DNA of 64,000 nt, taken from Euglena gracilis (Eukaryota > Euglenida > Euglenophyceae > Euglenales). The notes under the pieces are model-generated. The model saw only the letters and a program-made list of their open reading frames with translations. It had not been told where the DNA came from and did no database searches. Both the position numbers and the translations under genes were made by a program. Below, in pieces: positions 10,710 through 22,439 of the stretch. Position 1 is the first letter of the stretch. Every line of letters starts with the position of its first letter. The stretch lies in the NCBI GenBank assembly GCA_039621445.1, contig CP154956.1, positions 89,596,482 through 89,660,481 on the forward strand. The letters run 5' to 3'.

Positions 10710-12670
10710 GGTCAAAGGCTGTGTTTATAGCAACATGGCTTTGGTCAAAGTCTGTGTTTCTAAACACAGACTTTGGCGTGCCGAAGTCTGTGTTTAGAAA
10801 CACAGACTTTGACCTAAGTCTGTGTTTCTAAACACGGACTCCGACCTGGAAAACTGTGTTCACAATATTTGGACCCCGAAACATCCCAATGATGCAGAAA
10901 TAAAGGAGTGGACACTTTGGGGGGGGGTCAATTTTTGGGCTTTGGCGCCTTCGGCGCCAAGAGAAAATGGCCACTTTGAGGGGGGGGGGACAAACGTGCC
11001 AAAACGGCCATTGTGAGGGAGGGGACACTTTGGGGGGGGGCAATTTTTGGGCTTTGGCGCATTTGGCGCATTTGGAAAAAATGCGCCAGAGAAAATGACC
11101 ACTTTGGGGGGGAACAAATTTGCCAAAAAATTTTGGCCACTCCGTGCGGATTTCCGGTGGTCGCCGTCGTGGTGGTCGGGCCGACCATGGTCGGCCCGAC
11201 CTGTGGTGGTCGGGCCGACCACCATTTTTTTGCACTACCCCCCCCCCCTTCTGGAGATTTAAGCCCCCCCCCCCCCGGGGAAAACAGAACTGAGTCGCTT
11301 TTGTAAGTCACTTGGTCACCCCCCGCACCCCCCTCAAATAACAAAGGAGCCCAGGCACGGGGGGGGGGGGGGAGGGTCCCGCGGGACCCCCCCTGTCGTG
11401 GTCCGAACTTAACCAGACAAGGGGGGGGTTCTCGGGACCCGAACTTAACGTGACCCCCCCCCCTATATGGCACCCCCCTGGGAGCGTTTTGACCCCCCTG
11501 GCGACTATTAGGGGGGGGGTGACAATTAGGGGGGGGGTTACTCAATTCACCCCACATTTCCATGGGTCCATGGGTAACCCCCCCCCTAATTGTCGCCCCC
11601 CCAAGGGGGGGGGCGACTATTAGGGGGGGGTGACAAATAGGGGGGGGGGTCACGTTAACTGCCTAGCCCCCAAAATCCCTATACCAAAACCCTATACCTC
11701 CGAACCCTAACCCTAACCCTAACCCTACTCCCTCATTGACCGGCTTAGAAAAATTTCAATTTTGAGGACTACAGCCGGCTGTTCAGAAACGTGATAAATT
11801 GGGCCCTACAAGGTACCAGCTACCCCAAAGAGCCGCCCAACTAGGGTTAATACACATGGGGGGACCCTCGCTCGGCGCCCAAATGGCCCAAACTGGGCAT
11901 TTCCCCCCCAAGTTTTTGCATATTCACCCCCGATTGGGGGGTTCTGGAGCCATTTAAGTGGGTTTTGACTGGTTTTGGGGTGGTTTGGACAAAAGTTTTT
12001 TTCAGGGGGGGGCTTAAATCTCAAGAAGGGGGGGGTAGTGCGGATAATTGCGTTTCCTACCGACCTGGTCGGCCCGACCCACACAGGTCGGTAAGCCATA
12101 CGCACAGGTCGGGCCGACCAGGTCGGCAGGATCCGCAATTTGGTCATCCGCAATTTTCCGCACGGAGCCGTTTTTTTCTGTCCCAAGTGGCCTAGAGGGT
12201 GGTTCCCCAAAAATATCACCATACAAGGTTAGGTGACATGTGTGGTGCTCATCAACTTTTTGGAGCGCACCAAAGAACTCCTGGGTCGTGGGTGCAGCGC
12301 CCAGAGCATTTTCATCAACGTTGCAAAGTGCAGCAGGCAAAATGGGGTAGCAAAAGAAAGGAGACAATGTAAATCTTGTGTCATCTTTCACATATGTTCC
12401 CCATGTTTAACGGTAGTGTTTCCACTATTTCGAAAGGATTCAAGTTCGGTAGACCACAGACGGCGGCCAAAATCTGCCAGGCGGCCACATATTCTTATTC
12501 CGAGGTTTCCGGCCGTCCCAGGTCTGTGCAGCGGATCCTAATTCAGCTTCGCTTTGTCCAAAAAATCTGTCGTCAGTCTGCCGTCCGTCGTTGAGGTTGA
12601 GAAACACAGACTTTGACCAAAGCCATGTTGCTTTATAAACACAGCCTTAAATAACTGCGTCTTAAACTCA
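10710..12670. repeat. third, deleted copy of the repeat block
   Basis: Matches 1340-2078, then 2341-2578, then jumps at about 11878 to sequence like 3215-3960. The middle part of the block is missing and the TA-flanked MITE is absent. It carries its own TTAA-flanked insertion. Ends in GCGTTTAAGACGCAG palindromes (to about 12810). Confidence 0.75.
11449..11654. mobile_element. TTAA-flanked MITE (piggyBac-type target)
   Basis: Ends are CGTGACC plus a C run plus TAT and the exact inverse ATA plus a G run plus GGTCACG. TTAA lies on both sides (11445-11448 and 11655-11658). The block copy at 2061-2080 has a single TTAA at the same position. A TTAA target duplication is typical of piggyBac-like elements; this 206 bp element has no transposase, so the family link is inferred. 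Confidence 0.8.
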
Positions 12671-12989
12671 GACTCTGACCTGAGTCTGCGTTTCGAAACT
12701 CAGACTCAGGCCTTCAGCCTGAGTCTGTGTTCGAAACGCAGACTCAGGTCAGAGTCTGCGTTTAAGACGCAGTTCTTGATTTAGAGTCTGCGTTTAAGAC
12801 GCAGTTCTTGATACAGAGCTCGATTTTAAAAACACCAAAAGGTCCGCGAATTGCGGGGTCTATGCCACATGCGTAAACAGGATTGTTCAACACACCACAA
12901 AAATCGCGGCTGATTCGCGCACAAAATTCTGCTGAATTGGGGTGTTGTCCAGCACTTTCAATGGTTTGAATACGCTGGGGAATAGTGGT

Positions 12990-13875
12990 CATTCACAAAA
13001 AAAAAGTTCATTTCCACCATGTGCGGGGCGGGTGTGGCAGATTATTTGAACATATCCTGGGGCATGAAGCCAACAAAAATTTGTCGGAATTCCTGTCGGA
13101 ATTTTTTGAAACAAAAATTTGAAAGAAAATTTTTGACCGTCACATTTTTTGGGATGCACCTTGGGCCCCAAGATGGCCAGGTTTGAAGGCCAAAAAATGG
13201 CCAAAAATTCTGGGGTAGAAATGCACCAATTTTTGACACTTTTTTTTTAGGGGGCAAGATTTTGGCCATTTTCGGGTGTGAAGGTGCGTTGGGCGTTGGG
13301 TGCCAAAAAGGGGTTTGGTTGTCCAAAATGGAAGGTGGCGTAGGGACAATCCTTTTCTCTTTTTTTGTGGGGTTTTCTTCCACAAAAATTTCATGTCTCT
13401 CCTCCCCCCCCTTTTTGCCATGAAATTCTTTCCTACTTGCACAGCTCAACCTACTGTGGCACCGCAACAAACACTGATACAAGCAGTTACAACTGCACCA
13501 CAACCTGCTTCCGTTTTCAGAACCCTGCTGACGGGTGAGGAAGTTTCGACTGCTCAAAGGAAACACTTTTGCCAATGGGACATATTTTGGGTCAAATTCA
13601 TACGCCAAAGCGCCATTTTTTGGGTCGAAAATTTTTTCACCTCAAATCTTGGCATTTCTTTCCATTTTTTTTTACCATGTCAAGGCAAATTTTCGATGGT
13701 TTCAACCAGAAAATTGATGAAAAGCGACCAAAACTGCCGCCTGCATCCAAAAGCAGGCTGAAATGATGAATGAAAAGAAAGGCTGAAGTGATGAAGGTTG
13801 ATGGATTGCATGAAAATTGAAGGCTCGATTCTCGGGTCACGGGGGGGGGGTCACGGGGGGGGTCACGGGGGTAGC
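12990..13875. repeat. inverted copy of 3960-4640
   Basis: Reverse complement of the block end, recognisable by the CAGAACCCTGCTGACGGGTG segment and GTGGCACCGCAACAAACACTG. Ends in GGTCACGGGG repeats next to a truncated hAT gene. Confidence 0.8.
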
Positions 13876-13882
13876 ACCCCCT

Positions 13883-14313
13883 CATAGATAGGTACTCCTT
13901 GTTCTCCACAATGGAGAAGGCGGAGTTGGTGGCGTAAATGAAACGTCCCACTTGACGCTCAAATTTTTCGACCTACACGAAAAACAAATAAGAAACCCCA
14001 AAAAAAGATTGGACGCCCCACCTGGATGTTGGTGGCACCAAATGAAAGAACTTTTTGCACCTTTGGCTTCTTTGCCTTTGGATCTTCATTTGGTGGTTCC
14101 CATAACTTCATTTTGTGCAACTTCTTGCACTCATTTGCATGCGAACGCAACCGGTCCGTCACACCTTGAAAGAAAACATGACAAGGGCTTTCAAAGTTTG
14201 GGACACACCAGACACAACTTGACTGCATCCCTTGCAAGTACGTAGTACGATTTCCCATCGGCCTTCGACTTCACGAAGCACCTCCAAACAACATCCTCAT
14301 ATCGGCCAGGCAT
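13883..14313 (-). pseudogene. hAT transposase fragment: BED-type zinc finger plus DUF659 start
   Basis: The minus strand reads from an ATG at 14313: VVWRCF...KADGK, a C-x2-C pair (CVWC), then DRLRSHANECKKLH, the usual order of a BED zinc finger (W, CxxC, HxxxC). A 49 nt GT-AG intron (13973-14021) links VLSFGATNIQ to VEKFERQVGRFIYATNSAFS, phase 0 on both sides. The latter is a good match to the first conserved stretch of DUF659 (FIYATNSAFSIVE). A one-base shift is needed before the finger. The gene stops at about 13883, where inverted repeat sequence begins. It is a 5' fragment of a hAT transposase or a gene derived from one; the rest is missing. Confidence 0.68.
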
Positions 14314-14389
14314 CAAAAAGGGCTCTAAAAGGGATAAAGATTCCATAAACATGCAAACATTACAGCTTTTGGGCGCCAAAGCCCAAAAA

Positions 14390-15145
14390 TTTACCCAACC
14401 CCCCAAATTCCACAGAGTGGCCATTTTGGTGCCAAACGAAAGTGGCCACTCTGAGGGGGGTAATGCAAATTTGACAAAAAATTCGGCCACTCTGAGGGGG
14501 GGGGGACACTTTGAGGGGGGGGGTGAGGAACCTTTATAACCCCCCTTTTGGAATTTACCACTCCCCTGGGGGTGGTTCGGGACGCGGGGGGGATGTGGGG
14601 GGGGGGGAACCATGGCCCAACCACCCCCACACGTTTTCTTTGGGGTCACCCAAATTTGCATGTAATTTTCCTTTGGTCGACCAAAAAACGTGCCCGGCCA
14701 AAATCCGGGACGCGGGGGGGACGTGGGGGGGGGACGCGGGGGGGACGCGGGGGGAACACCCCCCCTCCCTTTATTTGAGCACACCCACGGGCCAAAGGAC
14801 CCCCCAAACGCTCAAAGAAGGGGGGGGGGTCGGAGATTCGGCCTTGAGAGGGAACAAAAAGAATTTTCGGCGCCTTTGGCACCTAAAATTTTTTTCCCCG
14901 GACCCAAATGCTCAATTAAGGGGGGCGTCAAATACCAACACCCCCCCCCCTATTTGGCCGCCCTCCGGGCGGCCCGGACCCCCCTTCTGGCCAATTAGGG
15001 GGGGGGACAAATAGGGGGGGTCGCTGAGCTCTTATCTCTTTAGAGTAAGAGCGGAGCTTACCACCCCGGCGACGGGGGGTCGGACCCCCCCCCCGCCCCC
15101 CCCCCCCTGGGTAGGACAAATAGGGGGGTCACGTTAAGGGGGGGA
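14390..15145. repeat. mosaic of G/C-run MITE ends
   Basis: GGCCACTCTGAGGGG units (14415-14525), GGGACGCGGGGG repeats (14580-14755), and a CTTTATTTGAGCACACCC...CAATTAAGG unit (14765-14935) that also occurs at 24707 and inverted at 50556. Ends in GGTCACGTTAA at 15128, resembling the right end of the TTAA element. No gene. Confidence 0.5.
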
Positions 15146-15153
15146 GTGGTGAG

Positions 15154-15391
15154 CAGGCTGTTTTTTTACCAACCCCAGAGGGGGGGGTCGGATTTCGGCC
15201 TGTGCCCAGGCACATTCCTTTGAAAATAGACCATTTTTGGCTCCCTGGCGCCTTCGGAGCCGGGGTCTGTGCTGGGGTACTTTTGGCCATGTGCCCTTCC
15301 CCCTCCCCTGGGGGGGGGATCGGGAGTGCCTTGGAGTGCCTGCCCAGGCAGGCCCCCCCCAGGGTGGGGTCGGCACCTAAAATACAGCCTG
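15154..15391. mobile_element. hAT-type MITE, CAGGCTG ends (copy 1)
   Basis: Ends CAGGCTGTTTTTTTA and TACAGCCTG. Flanking 8-mers GTGGTGAG (15146-15153) and ATGGTGAG (15392-15399) match at 7 of 8. CAG ends and 8 bp duplications are hAT characters. The interior has GGCGCCTTCGGAGCC and TGCCTGCCCAGGCAGG palindromes. No transposase. Confidence 0.75.
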
Positions 15392-15509
15392 ATGGTGAGC
15401 CCCCCCCCAATTTGATTCTCTACACTTGACTCAATAATGCAGTGTAAACAAATTGGAATGACCTTGAAACTGTCAAAAAAAAACGTTTTAACGTTTTTAA
15501 AGAAATGTA

Positions 15510-16480
15510 AAACGGCAATATCACTTAAGCCGGCGTTTGAGACGCCGGGCTCAGGACAGAACCGGCGTCCCCCCCCACGGGCTTCCGGACGCCGGTTCTG
15601 TCCTAAAGCCCGGCGTTAGGAACGCCGGCTTTGTCCAAAGCCCGGCGTCCGATTTTCATTCCTAAAAATGTCACCAAAAGAGCCCAAAAGTGGCCCTAAG
15701 GTGCTGGTATGAGTGTTTCAACCATCAAGGACAATGAATTTTGCCATCTGGGGACCACTAGGGTGGATATCCAAATTTGGTGAAAATTGGCCCAGATTTG
15801 GAAATAGAGTACCGTGCAGCGTGGAAAGATCTGATGAGCACCGCTGGTCGTCTGTTGAAAAGAGCTTTCGATCGAGGGGTAACTTGGTACCCTAACGTTG
15901 CACGCAGCCCGAGATACGCTCGCGATCGTCGGATCGGCCAGAATCTGAGTCGAAATTTGTCGCAATTTTCAGTGATTTTTGGTTTAAGATGCTGAATAAA
16001 CCTTACAGAAACGTTTTTTCTCTTCGAATCAACGACCTAAGGGCCTTGGGGGGGCACCAGAGTTGTGAAATTAGGATTCCCCACTGACAGAAAATAAGAG
16101 CTCCAGGCGACGTGGCTGAATTTGGTGGTGATCGCCAGTCGTCTGATGAAAAGAGCTTTCGATCGAGGGGTGATTTTATACCTGGACGATTGACACAGCC
16201 AGAAATACCCTCGCGATCGCCGGAATTTGGTGAAGTGCAAAGTGGTGTGACATTGCAGATCAGTGGTCGGAGATTGGTCCTGGGAGTGTCCTTTGGCCGA
16301 AGGTTGGGGACGCCGGTTCTGTCCTGAGCCCGGCGTCTCTAAAACGCCGGCTTAAACAAGAGGTGTCGGACGCCGGTTCTGTCCAAAGCCTGGCGTTCCG
16401 GACGCCGGTTCCGTCCTTCGGACGGAACTGGCGTCCGGAACGCCGGGCTTTGGACAGAACCGGCGTCCGACACCTCTTTT
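15510..16480. repeat. GACGCCGGTTCTGTCC palindromes and CGATCGAAAGCTC core repeats
   Basis: Inverted GACGCCGGTTCTGTCC units at 15540-15650 and 16305-16475. Between them, two inverted copies of the repeat core AGAGCTTTCGATCGAGGGG (about 15860 and 16150), which is dispersed again at 23.9-31.8 kb. Confidence 0.6.
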
Positions 16481-16484
16481 TTGT

Positions 16485-16620
16485 AGTAAAGTAATGTGAA
16501 CTTTGCCACCCAAGCTTCCATGCGCTTTGCCCCCCCTTTGCCTTTTGTCAGCTGTCCCCACCCAAAGATGACTTGGGAAGTGTTCTGCAACAACACCCAT
16601 CGCCAGGTGCAGTCACCGGG
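16485..16620 (-). other. possible coding remnant, unknown
   Basis: The minus strand reads an open frame with QVIFGWGQLTKGKGGAKRME and AKFTLLYYKK, which looks like protein but which I do not recognise. It is bounded by the GACGCCGG repeat on one side and non-coding sequence on the other. It may be a fragment of a transposon or host exon. Confidence 0.2.
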
Positions 16621-17376
16621 GCAAAAAGCAGAACCCCCCTTTAACTGTCAAAATGCTCCCAAAATGTGTGATTTTTTTGACATATTCAGACTTTCGCCCA
16701 CGTGGCATGTGTCAAAATTGGCATTTTTGTGACTTTTTTTTGCTCATTGCCAAAAATCACCCTTCTTTGGCTAACCCTAACTCTCACCCTGACCCCAACC
16801 CTGACCCTACCTTCAAGAACCAAAATTTTCGACTCTGCCATTCTGGGGGTGGCGGTCGTGCAGCGAGCAAGAACCGTTCCTCCCCCCCCCCGGTTTTTTG
16901 GCCAAAATCAGGAAATGGCAACCCAACGGGACCAGTGGGAATGCCCCCCCCCCCGCCGCGGCGCGCGCCGTGCCCCCCCCCCCCCGGCAGAGGGGGTCAC
17001 AAACTCCCTGAAAATGGCCCAAAAACGATTGTAATTTGTAATTGTAATTTTCCAACATTTTTTCCTTTTTCCAACATTTTCAAAAATCGCACCACCGACC
17101 CGAAAAATCGCCAAAAAGTGACCTTTTCGCATGTTTGAAAAAAAAGCGCCACGTGCTCCGCCTTGGCTGGACCCTGAAAACGCTGCGCGCCGCGGCGCAC
17201 CCCCTGGACCCCTCCCACCCCCCTCTGCCAAGTTCTCTCTCCGTTGTCTTGGGGTGCTCTGGAGGTACCCTCATCCCCCCCCATTTGACCCCCGGCGGGC
17301 TCCAATTCTTCCCCTCCCTGCGAGATGCAGCGTAAATATTGTGCACTGTTCACTTCCGGTGAAAACGTTGCAACCT

Positions 17377-17621
17377 CTCCTGGTGACCTCTCCTTCGCTA
17401 TACACCCCATTTTGGCAAAACGGCGGGCTTTTTGGCTCATTTTGGATGCCGCCTCCTGCGGCGCGAATCTCAGTAGGATTTGGGGGAGGGGTCCCCGAAT
17501 CCACGAGTTCTGGGGAACGGTAGTGTTGGGAATCGATGAACTCGGCTGAAACTTTGTCCACCGATTCCCAATCGTCCTGGGCGTCTGCTGATGGCTCCGC
17601 CGCCTTTGGGCAAGGCTCCAA
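17377..17621 (-). CDS. candidate first exon, acidic protein, unknown
   Basis: From an ATG at 17621 the minus strand encodes MEPCPKAAEPSADAQDDWES and about 60 further residues with a mixed, protein-like composition. It meets possible splice donors (GAGAG followed by GTCACC or GTTGCAA) near 17390-17377. No homolog is recognised and no downstream exon is certain. The surrounding 16.6-17.3 kb is GGCCAAAA-type repeat and C-run sequence. The call rests on composition, the start codon and the donor only. Confidence 0.3.
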
Positions 17622-17659
17622 ACCTCAGATCGGTCGCCCGTCAGATATGTGATGCGCAT

Positions 17660-18820
17660 TCCTGAACTGCATCCGCTGATATTTGAATTTCTCTGTAACT
17701 CGCTTTGTAGCGGGAGATAGGGTTCACATTCGGCAGACGGGCGGCCGCGATCGCCGGCGATGCAGAATCAAGAATCACATACAGAGAGCAAGAGGTTTGT
17801 GTATTGTCTGATTGTGTTTTTCCTCCAGATCAAGCCCCAACCAACAAAAGGCGTTGTTTTACCTATTAAAAATTTTGATTTTTGAAGAAAGAGGATTATG
17901 CTGAACAACTGCTGAGTTGAAGGTATGATCCCTGTCGCTTGTTCTGCTGAATTGATCATTTACAGTGAAAGTAGGCTGTGTTTCCATTGGCCACTGTTTG
18001 CCTGGGAAAACAATTTTGATGAAATGTCTGTGGCTGTTGCATCAAATGTCTGTGGCATTCAGCTGTGGCATCACATGGTTTTTCAATGCAATGTTCTGTA
18101 AAAACCTGTTCACGTTTTCCCCTTTCTGTGGTGTTCCCTGTGTGCCATCATTTGTTACCAACATCTTGTATGGCACTTGACAACATTCTGTGTGCATTGT
18201 AGACACTTGTTAAATGGTGAGCAGTGAAATTCTGTGTTTGTGCATGTGTTTTTCATCAGGGCATTTAAGAGAGAAGGAGAAAGAAGAAAGAAGAAGCAAT
18301 TGCAGGGGAATTGTGATGATTTGGTGAAGAACAACGAAGGCAGGTAAAGTTGTTTATTACTGCTGCATGTTTTTGTTTCATAGCGCCTATTTTTTTTTCT
18401 GCTGCATTGTTGTGTTTTGCAAATTTGCCTCTGTGATTTTCAGATCTCCGTGTGTGAATCCATTTGGGAAAATATTCCAACGATCTTTGAGTTGTGTTTT
18501 CACTGCACATAAGTTGTGAAGGAAGTATTTTTCTGTGGGACTCGGCATTCTTCAGCATTTCAATTTCGGGTGTTTTCGGGTTTTTTCAGGTCTGTGCCAA
18601 TTTTTCATTTGGGGAGGTGAAAATAGCATTTCATTTCGTGAATGGTGAACGCAGCAAAAAAAAAATGCCTGCTTGAACTGCAAGATTGTTTTGTTTTTCT
18701 TTTCAGCAGGATCATTGTGTTATTTTTTTTGGAAGTTCAACACTTTGGAGGCTTGGCAGGTGTTTATGTCAAAAAAACAGTGAGGGGAAGAAATTAAAAA
18801 GGTCTTTTGAAAAAGAAAAC
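17660..18820. other. AT-rich stretch without a recognised gene
   Basis: Moderately AT-rich, free of G/C-run MITEs, with TTCTGTGTTTGTGCATG-like text and short frames in all directions. It could be intron or intergenic unique sequence. Nothing further can be supported. Confidence 0.4.
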
Positions 18821-18822
18821 GC

Positions 18823-19200
18823 GTGAGAAGTGAGCTTTGCTCGAGTGCAGCACCTGAAAACTTTACACGAAACAACCTTTTGGGGAATGGCAACGGGCAT
18901 GTTAAAAAAAAACCGGTGCTGCGGCGCAGCCAACGTCTACTTCCGACAGAGCGAATCTCGAAAACGGGCCAAAAACCACCCTGCAAGACGGACGGAAGGG
19001 TTGGCCCCAAACGGCCCACAAATTTTTATTGCGGGAAAGGGAATGCGGCGACCCGCCACTGCAAATTTTGCTTCGGCGGCGGGGAAAGTGCTTGCGAGGA
19101 ATTTCGGGCCGCAATCAGTGCCAGAAGGGAGCACAGAGGCTGCAAACAACACCTGCGGCGATTTCCCTCCGGCTCACCAAAATACGGCGCTTCCCCCTGA
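18823..19200 (+). pseudogene. Cys/His-rich remnant, possibly BED-type finger
   Basis: An open frame includes NFYCGKGNAATRHCKFC, then EEFRAAISARREHRGCKQH. Spacing is CxxC followed by HxxxC, as in a BED zinc finger of a hAT transposase. The upstream part is basic (KKKPVLRRSQR). There is no DUF659 or catalytic region behind it; the sequence then turns GC-rich. Without alignment this remains a weak assignment, and an unrelated zinc-binding fragment is equally possible. Confidence 0.28.
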
Positions 19201-20204
19201 AGGTCTTCCTGACAGCGCGTGGGCCCCGTCCCAGCCCCGCCCTTGTGCCTCCGGCACGAGGGCGGGGCGGCACGGGGCCTGGCCCTTCCCTCACTTGCAG
19301 GTCCGCTCCATTTGAGTCCCTTAAGCATTGATTGGTGGGTCAGATTGTCCGTTTTTTCCCCATGAAATGCGATAGGTCCGTCCTCCGAAGAAAAGCCCCC
19401 CATGAGGACCTCGAAGCGCCAGAGGGTTTTCAGGACTGGCTGTCCTACCTCATGTCCGCTTAAAAAAAAATGTCGTGTTTTCAGAATTGATTTGGTCATC
19501 TCTTCCTTGACCGTCCATTTGTCAATCATCAAAAAAAGAAACAGAAATTTTTCGACAAAGCTTGATCAACACTTTTGGAATTTGACCACCACGTTCAAAC
19601 GCACACTGCCAATACACTGCCAATACAGCATGCCAATTTGGATTGCACTTTCCTACCCTTGTCTTCCGTTCCTACAGCCAAATGGGGGCGCAATTAGGCG
19701 TTCTCGAGGACCCCTGCCCCTGATTGTTTGCTGTGCGAACCTGGTCAATTTTGTTTCATCTTGACTTTCTTCATCTGGCAGAAGTCAAAATTTTCAAAAC
19801 AGATGAAATGGAGTTTCTGAGTCTGATAATCTGGCATATTTCCCCACCCCCTCCCTATTTGGCTGATGCCCCGGCTCCTTCAGCCAATTGGGGGGGGAAA
19901 TGGTTAGGTTTAGGGTTAGGTTGGTGGTCGTCACTTTTCTCATCGAAGATGACAGAAGTTAGAACCTACTGGGTTTGCCATGTTCTGGGGGGGTGAGGCT
20001 ATGTACTTGAAGGTTCGGGAGTCAGGCCATATACAGAAGCGACGGTCTGTCCGAGGTACAGGAGGGCAGGAAAGTGGGGTGAGCTTTGAACGGTGCAGAA
20101 GGGAGGGAGGTATAGCGGGACGGATGGGTTGAGAGTTCAACTTGTAAGGAAATACCCTGGACGCGGTAATTCTAGGCACCTATTACTTTACAGCAAATCT
20201 TGAC

Positions 20205-20690
20205 GGCAAGATGAGCCATATGTACATGCAGCCAAACAGGAGGAGGAATAAAAATTCAGATTATATTCGCACATACGCACCATATGGTGCAACAGCGCTT
20301 CTCGTTCTTGTGCTTTTTTGGGGAGTCGCTCGTGTCTCCACTTCACACAGAGTGGGAACACGCAGTGGATTCCATAAAGCAAGACAGTCAGAGGCGGCAA
20401 TTTGAACCGCTGGAGGTGTGAGGTCATGTTTCTTTTCATAAATCCTTTCAAATCCAGGTTGTGCAACCACCACCAAAGCCTCCAAAGGATTGGACTCACA
20501 AGTTGTCCACTGCAACTTCCTATGACGACAAAGGGCGTCCAGACGATGACACGTCGATATCTTGTCCACTTCCAATTGGTGTGCCTTTGTGTTGTCCCCC
20601 CCCACTGGCCCAAGTGCAACAAGTGCCCAAGGCAAGTGGGGTTCCCACTCGTTCTGCCCAACCTGCTTATCATCGTGTTTCTTTTCCATG
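20205..20690 (-). pseudogene. possible hAT (DUF659-like) fragment
   Basis: The minus strand has a frame with EKKHDLTPPAVQIAASDCLA followed by LWNPL, similar in order to the hAT segment that normally reads like RPGVTRFAT followed by LxL. An overlapping frame carries WRHERLPKKAQEREALLHH, so a frameshift is likely. Upstream to 20690 the frame stays open without a match I can name. It fits the other hAT debris in this window but is assigned by memory of the family pattern only. Confidence 0.3.
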
Positions 20691-20937
20691 GCCCAGGGGT
20701 TGGAGTTTCATCCCATGTGCACCATGACCCATGCCTCGAAATGACCCATACGCAAAAAAGGGACTTGGTCACGGATCCCCCGCTCATTTTGAGAACTGGG
20801 GCCTGGGAATGGGGGGGGGCCAAAATGGGGTCAAAATTGGCTTTTTTCACATTTTTGGGTGGTTGGCATCTGGATTCCTCCAAAAAATGCCAAAAACCAA
20901 CAACATGAACGAACATTGGCACCATTTTGGTTTGGTA

Positions 20938-21805
20938 CCCTCACCCCCCCCCCTCAAAGTGGCCACCCTCCAGGCACCACAGGAGCCCAAAACGGCCACT
21001 CTGGGTGGGGGAGGGGACACTTTGGAGCGTTGGCAGGGGGGGGAGGGGGGTCCCGAGGTCAGTTTTTTTTTGCATTTTTTGGCACTTTTTGCTGTACTGT
21101 CTCAACACAGGGGGGGTCCTGGGGGCCCAACTGTACTGCCAACCCCCCCTCAGAAATCGGCCAAAAAACCGGCGCCGAAGGCGCCGGAAAAATTTTTTAG
21201 GGCCTTTTTTTGGTCTAAAAAGGCCGTTTTTGGTGTCAAAATTTTCGGTACTTGTCTGTTAGTCGATCCACGGCAGTGCATCAAGTCTGTTAGTCGATCC
21301 ACACCCTATTCAACCCTATTCAATAGGAATGACCACTTTCAGTGCAAAACAGGATGTGTGACGTCATAATTTGACCATGTGACGTCATACACAAGCCAAA
21401 TGATGACCGTGTGACGTCATACTTGAGTGTGTGACCCAGGGATGACGTCATAAGGTCCACATCAGCTGCATATTATGACGTCATCAAAGCACAGGGGAAG
21501 AAAGGGTGTGGATTGAGTCGTTTTGCCGTGGATCGACTAACAGACAAGTACCAAATTTTCATCTTTCTCGGGGGGGTCGGCACCAGGGGTGGGGGGTCCC
21601 GAAAATCCCAACTGTACAGGGGGGGGGAGGGGGAGTCCCCAAAAAATCCCAACTGTACTGCCGTCGCCCCTTTGGGGGGGTCAATTTTTGGGCTTTGGCG
21701 CCTTTGGCGCCAAAAGAAATGTCCACTTTGAGGGGGGTAAGCCAAATTTGCCAAAATTTTTGGCCACTCTGAGGGGGGGGGGGACGCTTTGAGGGGGGGT
21801 GAGGG
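20938..21805. mobile_element. TA-flanked MITE with CCCTCAC plus C-run ends
   Basis: TA at 20936-20937 and 21806-21807. Ends CCCTCAC/C-run/TCAAAGTGGCCAC and GGCCACTCTGAGG...CGCTTTGAG/G-run/TGAGGG mirror each other. Same family as 567-783. It contains a complete GGTACTTG element (21247-21552), so it is older than that insertion. Confidence 0.6.
21247..21552. mobile_element. MITE, GGTACTTGTCTGTTA ends (copy 1)
   Basis: Terminal inverted repeats of about 28 bp (GGTACTTGTCTGTTAGTCGA onward and its inverse). Perfect 8 bp target duplication AAATTTTC at 21239-21246 and 21553-21560. Interior has repeated GTGACGTCATA motifs. 306 bp, non-coding. Confidence 0.88.
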
Positions 21806-22007
21806 TAATTTGAGGCCGTTTTGGGTTACTTTGGGCCGCTCTGGACCATTCTGGGCTTTTTTTTGCGTTCATTGCGGGCTTTTTCGAGCCAATTTGGGCA
21901 TTTTTAAGCGCTTCGGGACATTTTGGGCAATTTGGCCTTTTTTGGGGCCAATTTGGATTATTTTGAGCCAATGTTGGCTTTTTTTGTACCGTTTTGCCCT
22001 TTTTTTG

Positions 22008-22322
22008 GGTACTTGTCTGTTATCGCACGACGCACCCCCCCCCCCTTTCGGTTATCGCACGACACCCCTTTTTTGGGTTATCATGGGGTTATTCTAAGGA
22101 GTAGGGTCAGGTGCGCACAGGCCATGTTGCGCTACATGGCCATGTTGCGCAACTTGGCCATGTAGCGCAACATGGCCATGTAGCGCAACGTGGCCATGTG
22201 ACGCAACATGGCATGTGCGCACCTAACCCTACTCCTTCAATAACCCCATAATAACCCCCCAAAAAGGGCGTCGTGCGATAACCGAAAGGGGGGGGTGCGT
22301 CGTGCGATAACAGACAAATACC
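22008..22322. mobile_element. MITE, GGTACTTGTCTGTTA ends (copy 2)
   Basis: Ends GGTACTTGTCTGTTATCGCA and the inverse with one change. Longer arms share CTTTCGGTTATCGCACGACG. Flanks are T-run plus G on the left and CCTTTTTG on the right, an 8 bp duplication blurred by the T run. The centre (about 22110-22215) is a tandem palindrome of GGCCATGTAGCGCAACAT. Confidence 0.8.
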
Positions 22323-22439
22323 CCTTTTTGACCACTTTGGAACTTGACACTTTCGGGTGAGCCGAATTCCCCACTTGACAATGGTTTCATTTTTTTTCAC
22401 AAAATTTTGGGTTCAGAGATTCCTCATTCGGTGTAATTC

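Noticed and set aside
16997-17659. 220-codon minus-strand ORF as a gene
   Set aside because: Much of it runs through GGCCAAAA repeat and C runs. The overlapping frame from 17621 looks more protein-like, and both cannot be coding.
22110-22215. CRISPR-like regular repeats
   Set aside because: The units are adjacent palindromes without spacers, inside a MITE, in eukaryotic DNA.
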